The position numbers and the translations under genes were made by a program. The notes below the pieces were generated by a model. The model was not told the DNA's origin and ran no database searches. It saw only the letters and a list, made by a program, of their open reading frames with translations. Shown in pieces: positions 16,101-20,091 of a stretch of DNA of 20,091 nt. Numbering within the stretch: position 1 is the first letter of the stretch; every line of letters begins with the position of its first letter. The stretch comes from Acidobacteriota bacterium. GTDB lineage: Bacteria > Acidobacteriota > Aminicenantia > Aminicenantales > Saccharicenantaceae. The stretch covers positions 20,534 through 40,624 of the forward strand of contig DMVN01000194.1 of assembly GCA_003476685.1 (NCBI GenBank), in the 5' to 3' direction.

Positions 16101-16345
16101 CCAACGCCCTGAAATACGCCTTCCCGGGCAGCAAGAAGGGAGAGCTTTTGGTCAAGATGTTCAGGGACGAGAAGGGCCGGATTCATCTGGTGGTTAAGGA
16201 CACGGGCCGGGCCCTGCCGGAAAGAATTGATATCCACAGGTCTGAGACTCTGGGATTTCAGATCATCAATGACCTGACCAAGCAGCTAAATGGAACCCTC
16301 GAATACCGAAGAGACGGCGGCAACGAATTCGAAATCACCTTTTAA
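13172..16345 (+). CDS. Membrane sensor histidine kinase with four PAS domains (HisKA_2 type)
   Basis: A 1057-residue hybrid of membrane and cytoplasmic sensing. A transmembrane helix at about 16-36 and another at about 304-324 enclose an extracellular domain of some 265 residues with a Cache-like pattern. Four PAS domains follow at about 343-465, 470-592, 598-720 and 726-850, each pair joined by a Ser-Glu-(Lys/Glu)-(Arg/Lys)-Tyr-Arg linker. The kinase core is HisKA_2: Lys-Glu-Ile-His-His-Arg-Val-Lys-Asn-Asn-Leu-Gln, with His870 the likely phosphate acceptor. The ATPase N box is Asn973-Glu-Leu-Val-Ser-Asn978. The G1 box reads Asp1010-Thr-Gly-Arg-Ala, with Ala in place of the usual second Gly. 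No response regulator is adjacent, so its target is unknown. GAGGTG precedes the ATG at 13172. Confidence 0.92.
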   Translation: MLQTKRAERAPGKKVWTFAFVFLVLILLVGGYFLLRQETRATFREQSRSLLAIAELKVQGIKQWRQERLNDAANISASPLFSGALSRWLGRPDDQELKGDIISRLALASRTYGYENIFVVDTAGRVLLFLAAEAEAVSPETGRALEQALDRKETILSELQQNQSSHAYLDCVSPIISRDGLVLGALILRSDANLFLYPFLRSWPTPSPTAETMLVRRQDEQVFYVNELRHRGQTAFSAGPSLNQAFLPAVRAVLGQTGVFEGDDYRGIRVLADIRPVPESSWFLITKVDAAEILAEARSRSARTMVILGLLIIISGGLAFIGYRHKKIAYLRTLYRLEKMKRETQEEFRTTLYSIGDAVITTDLEGKIRVMNPMAERLTGWKEDEALGQPLSEVFHIISEETRARAQDPVSRVLQMGTVVGLANHTLLISRDGKEIPIADAGAPIRDEHGQINGVVLVFRDQTRERAARQALEESEKRYRVVVENAHSGVLIVNQDYRFEYVNQRLCEILGRRQDEILGHDFREFLDEESRALVADRYLRRQRGEDVPSRYEFNIIRKDGEKRRVEISSAIVKDIQGRTITVAQLLDITERKQAEEALRASEEKYRILHEFAGEAIFTYTLDLKLLEVNRAACDYVGQSREALLGRDILELGILHPEDVQRALDNLKSITQGGQEIAVDKLRFRGKDGSYATYLVTSTPVVQNGEIVAVTNVCRDVTLEEKLHAELKASEKKYRFLFNAGNDAIFVYRLTEDNRPAEFVEANELACRLSGYTKEELMELTPFDLVVPEERAAVNQSNLEISQKKQRVFERTLLTKDGRRIPCEISSHLFEMNGQPTILAIARDITERKKAEESLRAALREKDVMLKEIHHRVKNNLQVMASLLRLQAAQLTEKQAQEAFRKSQTRIRSMAMIHEKLYQSGNLASVDFADYVEKLVTHLYVLYEVDQSRVHFRNEVGEIGLDINQAIPCGLIVNELVSNALKYAFPGSKKGELLVKMFRDEKGRIHLVVKDTGRALPERIDIHRSETLGFQIINDLTKQLNGTLEYRRDGGNEFEITF

Positions 16346-17943
16346 ACGTAAAGTTTGCGACCGCGGTTGTCGTAGATGATGAAGGCCGGCAGGTCTCGCA
16401 CCACTATTTTGCGCACAGCTTCCATTCCCAGGTCTTCAAAATCAACCACTTCGGAAGAGACGATATGTTCTCTGGCCACCAGGGCGGCGGCCCCACCGAT
16501 GGTTCCCAGGTAAAATCCATTATAGCGGCGGCAGGCTTCCACCACCCGGTCGGACCGATTACCCTTGGCCAGCATGACCCGGGAGGCACCGGCTTTCATG
16601 AAATCTTCCACGTAGTTGTCCATTCTCTGGGCAGTAGTCGGGCCGAAGCTTCCAGTGGGCAGGCCCGGGGGCGTTTTGGCCGGCCCGGCATAATAGATCG
16701 GGTGCTTCTTGAAATATTCTGGTAGAGACTGTCCGCTGTCCAGCATCTTCTTAAGTCTGAGATGGGCGATATCCCGGGCTACGATCAGCGTTCCGCTGAG
16801 CCTGAGGCGTGTCCCCACCGGGTAGCGCGAAAGTTCTTCTACCAGCGAATCCACCGGCTGATCCAGGTTTATGGCCGGAGCTTCCTGAAGCTGCAGCCGG
16901 TCAATCTTTTTCAGGAAGCGGGCCGGGTTCTTATCCAGGGCTTCTACGAAAATTCCGTTGCGGTTGATTTTGGCTTTGAGGTTGCGGTCGGCATTGCAGC
17001 TGACGCCGATACCCACCGGCAGCGAACCGCCGTGCCGGGGTAACCTGATCACCCTGGCTTCTACGGCCAGGGCTACCCCGCCGAACTGGGCCCCCAGACC
17101 GGTTTCCCGGGCAATCTGCAGAACTTTCTTTTCCCATTCCAGGTCCCGGTAGCCGTGGGGCTGGCCGCTGGGCCTGGTAACCAGGTTATCCAGGAAGCCG
17201 GCGCTGGCCAGCTTGACCGTCTTGACGGTCATTTCCGGCGACAGGTCGCCGATGACCACCGCCAGCCGGTAGGGCGGGCAGGCGGCCACGCCAATGGCCC
17301 GAATTTTCTCCCGCAAAAATTCCAGCAATGTTTTTTCGTCCCGGAGCAATGATTTGTTTTCTTGATAAAGAGCGGTCTTGTTGGAAGAGCCGCCGCCCTT
17401 GGCCATGAAATAAAACCGGTACTCGCTTCCGGGAGTGCTGAAGATTTCTATCTGGGCCGGTAAATTATTGCCGGTGTTTTTTTCTTCCAGGATGGACAGC
17501 GGGGCGTTCTGCGAAGCTCTGAGGTTGAAGGTGGTGTAAGCCTCAAAAACACCCCGGCTCAGATACCTGGCATCATCCACTCCGGTCAGAACCCTTTCTC
17601 CCTTATAACCGATAACATTGGCTGTGCCAGTATCCTGGCAGAGGGGCAGAAGTCCTTCGGCTGAAATGGCGGCGTTCTTGAGGAGGGCGGCGGCCACGAA
17701 GCGGTCGTTGTCCGAAGCTTCAGGGTCATCCAGGATGGAGGCCAGGTTTTCCAGGTGTGAAGTCCGGAAGTAAAAATTAACCAGGAAGAAAGCCTGTCTG
17801 GCCAGGTAGCGCAGGGCTTCCGGCTGAACTTCCAGGAATTTTCTCCCGCGGCATTTAATTTCTTTCACATAATTTGAAGTCAGCTTTATATATGGTGTCC
17901 GGTCCCTATCCTGGCTGAAAACGGGGGTGTAACCAAACTTCAT
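16342..17943 (-). CDS. fumA: Class I [4Fe-4S] fumarate hydratase
   Basis: A 533-residue single-chain class I fumarase that interconverts fumarate and L-malate with an oxygen-sensitive [4Fe-4S] cluster. The three cluster cysteines are in Leu-Cys-Gln-Asp-Thr-Gly (Cys102), Ala-Ala-Cys-Pro-Pro (Cys222) and Val-Ser-Cys-Asn-Ala-Asp (Cys316). Family motifs include Gly-Gly-Gly-Ser-Ser-Asn-Lys-Thr (183-190), Leu-Pro-Arg-His (His304), Gly-Thr-Leu-Ile-Val-Ala-Arg-Asp (Arg390), Gly-Pro-Thr-Thr-Ala-Gln-Arg-Met-Asp (434-442) and Leu-Ala-Lys-Gly (Lys460). The Gly-Gly-Thr-Ser-Ala-Glu of E. coli FumA is Gly-Asp-Leu-Ser-Pro-Glu here. Related members dehydrate tartrate or mesaconate, so the operon context leaves the true substrate open. 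The gene is last in the operon; AAAGGA lies 6 bases before the ATG. Its stop overlaps the kinase stop by 4 bases. Confidence 0.9.
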   Translation of the reverse strand: MKFGYTPVFSQDRDRTPYIKLTSNYVKEIKCRGRKFLEVQPEALRYLARQAFFLVNFYFRTSHLENLASILDDPEASDNDRFVAAALLKNAAISAEGLLPLCQDTGTANVIGYKGERVLTGVDDARYLSRGVFEAYTTFNLRASQNAPLSILEEKNTGNNLPAQIEIFSTPGSEYRFYFMAKGGGSSNKTALYQENKSLLRDEKTLLEFLREKIRAIGVAACPPYRLAVVIGDLSPEMTVKTVKLASAGFLDNLVTRPSGQPHGYRDLEWEKKVLQIARETGLGAQFGGVALAVEARVIRLPRHGGSLPVGIGVSCNADRNLKAKINRNGIFVEALDKNPARFLKKIDRLQLQEAPAINLDQPVDSLVEELSRYPVGTRLRLSGTLIVARDIAHLRLKKMLDSGQSLPEYFKKHPIYYAGPAKTPPGLPTGSFGPTTAQRMDNYVEDFMKAGASRVMLAKGNRSDRVVEACRRYNGFYLGTIGGAAALVAREHIVSSEVVDFEDLGMEAVRKIVVRDLPAFIIYDNRGRKLYV

Positions 17944-17967
17944 GTCAGGTCCTTTCCTCGGACAGTT

Positions 17968-18915
17968 TCAGTCTTCGATGTCCATATATTCGATGATATC
18001 CTCAAAGCCGGCGATAGCCTTCTGACCGACCATGCCAATCAGCATGAATTCGTTGGTCAGCGGGTTGAGACGGAATTCCTTGAGCAACCTGAAGTTTTCT
18101 ATCTGTCCCGACCGGTCAACATGAGTCCTGGGACCCGTGCAGTATATCTTTATTTCGCCCACCTGGATGGCGTCTTCTCCGGCCGGGCTGATGGGCACAT
18201 CAGCTTTAATAACCTCCAGCACCTTATTTTCCAGTTCTTCCAGGTCAATGTTAGGGCGTTCCGGGAAATTAATGACGAAGCCATGTCTGATGTCGGAATG
18301 AATCAGGGGAGTTCGGGCTTTGTAATTGTAATCTCTTTCCAGAATGGCGGTGGTGATGTCTTCGGCCGAATGAGCCATCAGGCGGTATCTTATGGTCCGG
18401 TCGACTATTGACTTGATATTTTGGGGATAGGGTCCGAAGACCGTCGGCCTGGCCACAATTATTTCTTCTCCGATACCGATTAGCACCTGGGCATTGCAGC
18501 CCAGGATATCGTAGATCAGGTCAAAATGTTCAACCACCACCCGCCGTTTGTGTTCAATGGCCCGCCGGATGGCTTCCTTTATCTTGTATTTCTGCACGAA
18601 GGCCAGCTCGTGGCGGACATCTATGTGGAAGGTATGGCCGGAAAAATAGTCATCGGGCGAAAAGGAATAGATGGGTGCCCTTCTGATGTTAATGCCCTCG
18701 TCCTCGTTGGTCAGTTCCAGCCCGGGGAAAAGACCGCGGATCAGAGTAGATTTGCCCGACCCCTCCTCTCCTATTATTCCGATCAGGTAATCGGTCGGGG
18801 TGAGGTAGCGGCGGGCGATTTCGCTGGCCACCATGTACAGGCGATAGCGTCCGCGCGGGGCGTAATACACCGCGTAGATCAGCGTATCAATCCGGGAAAG
18901 TTGTCTCGGGTCCAT
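17968..18915 (-). CDS. P-loop protein of the 'alanine-tRNA synthetase second additional domain' type
   Basis: A 315-residue predicted nucleotide-binding protein. Residues 49-56, Gly-Glu-Glu-Gly-Ser-Gly-Lys-Ser, are a Walker A motif, followed by Thr-Leu-Ile-Arg-Gly-Leu-Phe-Pro-Gly-Leu-Glu-Leu-Thr-Asn-Glu-Asp-Glu-Gly. The start (Tyr-Tyr-Ala-Pro-Arg-Gly-Arg-Tyr-Arg-Leu) and this P-loop context are what I recall for proteins named 'alanine-tRNA synthetase second additional domain-containing'. The name comes from a weak domain resemblance; no aminoacylation function is established. A hydrophobic strand ending Val-Val-Val-Glu (126-129) may be Walker B. The gene lies 24 bases upstream of the fumarase gene and 17 bases downstream of the DUF4387 gene, so it belongs to their operon. 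It could charge, activate or assemble a partner enzyme by ATP hydrolysis; that is inference. Confidence 0.72.
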   Translation of the reverse strand: MDPRQLSRIDTLIYAVYYAPRGRYRLYMVASEIARRYLTPTDYLIGIIGEEGSGKSTLIRGLFPGLELTNEDEGINIRRAPIYSFSPDDYFSGHTFHIDVRHELAFVQKYKIKEAIRRAIEHKRRVVVEHFDLIYDILGCNAQVLIGIGEEIIVARPTVFGPYPQNIKSIVDRTIRYRLMAHSAEDITTAILERDYNYKARTPLIHSDIRHGFVINFPERPNIDLEELENKVLEVIKADVPISPAGEDAIQVGEIKIYCTGPRTHVDRSGQIENFRLLKEFRLNPLTNEFMLIGMVGQKAIAGFEDIIEYMDIED

Positions 18916-18932
18916 TCTTTGCCCCCGGTTCC

Positions 18933-19274
18933 TTAAAAATTCAGGTCAAACAGCGGAACATGCTGTTGGGCCCCGTAGATATCGGTATCGCCCGGTGCGC
19001 CTGACGGAATCTTTCGCTTGAGGGTGACCTTGATGGCCTGGCTCGGTTCAAAATAGACAATCTTGAGAACGTCAGTTTCCGGGATCCGGTATAACCTGGC
19101 GATTTTCCTGGCGGTGATTATCTTTTTCTCCCTGAACAGCTCAAAATGGCGCCTGTCCTTAAACATGATATCAAGAGTCAGCTCAAAAGGTCCAGAGTTC
19201 TTGGAGCGGATGACCCTGGCCACCTGAAGAATGTTTCTTCTTGGCTTCCTGGTTTTGCCGGTTGTTGTCTTCAT
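18933..19274 (-). CDS. DUF4387-family protein (AtuA partner)
   Basis: A 113-residue protein of the DUF4387 family, function unknown. The core reads Ile-Arg-Ser-Lys-Asn-Ser-Gly-Pro-Phe-Glu-Leu-Thr-Leu-Asp-Ile and ends with the hallmark Gly-Asp-Thr-Asp-Ile-Tyr-Gly-Ala-Gln-Gln-His. DUF4387 proteins are commonly encoded beside or fused to AtuA/DUF1446 proteins, as here. The frame is open 17 codons further up, but I choose the ATG at 19274: an AAGGGGG run sits just before it, and the longer start would overlap the upstream gene. Only 10 bases separate it from the AtuA-like stop, so translation is probably coupled. No signal peptide or membrane segment is present. Confidence 0.85.
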   Translation of the reverse strand: MKTTTGKTRKPRRNILQVARVIRSKNSGPFELTLDIMFKDRRHFELFREKKIITARKIARLYRIPETDVLKIVYFEPSQAIKVTLKRKIPSGAPGDTDIYGAQQHVPLFDLNF

Positions 19275-19284
19275 CACTTCCCCC

Positions 19285-20091
19285 TTAGATGTTTTCCGTT
19301 TCAGTCCGGAAAAAGCCCGGGTCATCCACCTTCATCAGGTGATAGATGGAAAATTCGTAAACCTGGCCCATGGCCACGTCCGATGGAGAAAAGGGAAAAG
19401 CCAGGTTGCCGGCCGTGGCGATGCGACCTTCGTAACCATAATGCAGCAGGGCCGACCGGGTAACGGCCAGCAGGGCATCAGCTTCTTCCTGGCTGCGTCC
19501 GATGGCTTCGATGACTATACCCAGCTCGTGGGCGCGGGTCTTCCTGACCGGTTCCAGCTCGCCCATGACTCCATTCTGGCCGTAGACATGGAAGAAAATA
19601 CGGCCCTCTTCTGGCCTGATTTTCATGATTTCCCGGGCCCGGGTTTCAACTGCTTTCAGGATGGATTCTATCTTTGAAATCATGATCGGGTCGCGCACTC
19701 CGGCCACGCTGATGGAGCGGTAGCCTGTCAGCCGGACTCCCTCCAGCTTAACCCAGTAATCTTCCGTGGGGACAAACCGGCTGCCCCTGACCCGAACCCG
19801 TCCCCGCCCGATATCCTCAAAGGAGCAGGAGCGCAGGTTGATCACACCTCCTGGACCGGGCAGTTCGTAAGGGTCCGATTTTTCGTAAAGCGTATGGGCC
19901 GCAGCCGATTGCGGGGTGAACTTTCTTTCGGGCGACAGGGCTTCCAGGATGAAAGAATCCTCTTCCAGTATTCCCAGGGCACAATCTGAACCGGAACCGG
20001 GGGTGGCCGCTATGGCGGCGCATTCCAGGATTTTACCGAGGTGAAGGGCCAGCCCCGGGTCGTAGCCCAGGGAAATCGGCAGGGCAGCAAA
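19285..20091 (-). CDS. AtuA-family (DUF1446) protein, N-terminus outside the window
   Basis: The C-terminal 268 residues of a protein related to AtuA of acyclic terpene utilisation. The frame is open to the right edge, so the GTG at 19845 is internal. Visible family features include Ala-Thr-Pro-Gly-Ser-Gly-Ser-Asp-Cys, Ser-Ala-Ala-Ala-His-Thr-Leu-Tyr-Glu-Lys-Ser-Asp-Pro-Tyr, the Pro-Gly-Pro-Gly-Gly turn, His-Glu-Leu-Gly-Ile-Val-Ile-Glu-Ala and Ala-Gly-Asn-Leu-Ala-Phe-Pro-Phe-Ser-Pro-Ser-Asp. In Pseudomonas atu genes the terpene pathway also needs carboxylase and dehydrogenase genes, and none is visible here. Most AtuA homologues in anaerobes are not linked to terpenes, so the annotation should not be read as terpene degradation. 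It is the first visible gene of the operon. Confidence 0.85.
   Translation of the reverse strand, partial: FAALPISLGYDPGLALHLGKILECAAIAATPGSGSDCALGILEEDSFILEALSPERKFTPQSAAAHTLYEKSDPYELPGPGGVINLRSCSFEDIGRGRVRVRGSRFVPTEDYWVKLEGVRLTGYRSISVAGVRDPIMISKIESILKAVETRAREIMKIRPEEGRIFFHVYGQNGVMGELEPVRKTRAHELGIVIEAIGRSQEEADALLAVTRSALLHYGYEGRIATAGNLAFPFSPSDVAMGQVYEFSIYHLMKVDDPGFFRTETENI

Noticed and set aside
17968..18915. Annotation as an alanyl-tRNA synthetase or editing enzyme
   Set aside because: There is no catalytic synthetase motif and no editing-domain zinc motif; the clear feature is a P-loop.
19285..20091. Reading the AtuA homology as a terpene degradation locus
   Set aside because: No acyl-CoA carboxylase, dehydrogenase or other atu partner is visible. 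The DUF4387, P-loop and fumarase neighbours point to a different process.

Overview
The window reads like a piece of a Gram-negative, mid-GC chromosome from the Acidobacteriota/Aminicenantes neighbourhood. This rests on a VWFA protein of the 'acidobacterial' type (TIGR03436-like), an outer-membrane secretin for type IV pili, lipoproteins, an exported S9 peptidase and a large multi-PAS kinase. The assignment is an inference from gene content, not from a marker gene. No rRNA, tRNA, CRISPR array, transposase or phage gene was seen.

Layout. (1) 1-3554, plus strand: the end of a type IV pilus alignment operon, pilN (cut by the left edge), pilO, pilP and pilQ, tightly overlapping. The PilQ-like secretin has an N-terminal lipobox and TPRs and a C-terminal cohesin-like domain. 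(2) 3573-4199, minus: a small LEA14-like lipoprotein gene, convergent with pilQ. (3) 4200-5421: two gene-poor stretches around a lone MoaD/ThiS-type ubiquitin-fold gene. (4) 5422-7749, plus: an exported S9 (DPP IV-type) peptidase with a complete catalytic triad. (5) 7776-8873, minus: an ERCC4/XPF-type nuclease gene that looks more A+T rich than its neighbours, with a palindrome that covers its own ribosome binding site. (6) 9000-10409, minus: a B12-binding radical SAM protein with a sigma70-like promoter about 270 bases upstream. (7) 10740-12875, minus: the VWFA protein. (8) 12876-13171: a divergent intergenic region with a REP-like pair of hairpins and a TATAAT box. (9) 13172-16345, plus: an orphan membrane histidine kinase with an extracellular sensor, four PAS domains and a HisKA_2/HATPase core. 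(10) 16342-20091, minus: a four-gene operon, in transcription order AtuA/DUF1446 (cut by the right edge), DUF4387, a P-loop ATPase of the 'alanine-tRNA synthetase second additional domain' type, and a class I [4Fe-4S] fumarase.

How they work together. The pil genes build the inner-membrane ring and outer-membrane pore of the type IV pilus machine. The last operon is the best candidate for an under-described system. It links two uncharacterised partner families (AtuA/DUF1446 and DUF4387) to a P-loop protein and an Fe-S hydro-lyase, which hints at a small-acid metabolic module of unknown substrate. The other genes look like single transcription units.
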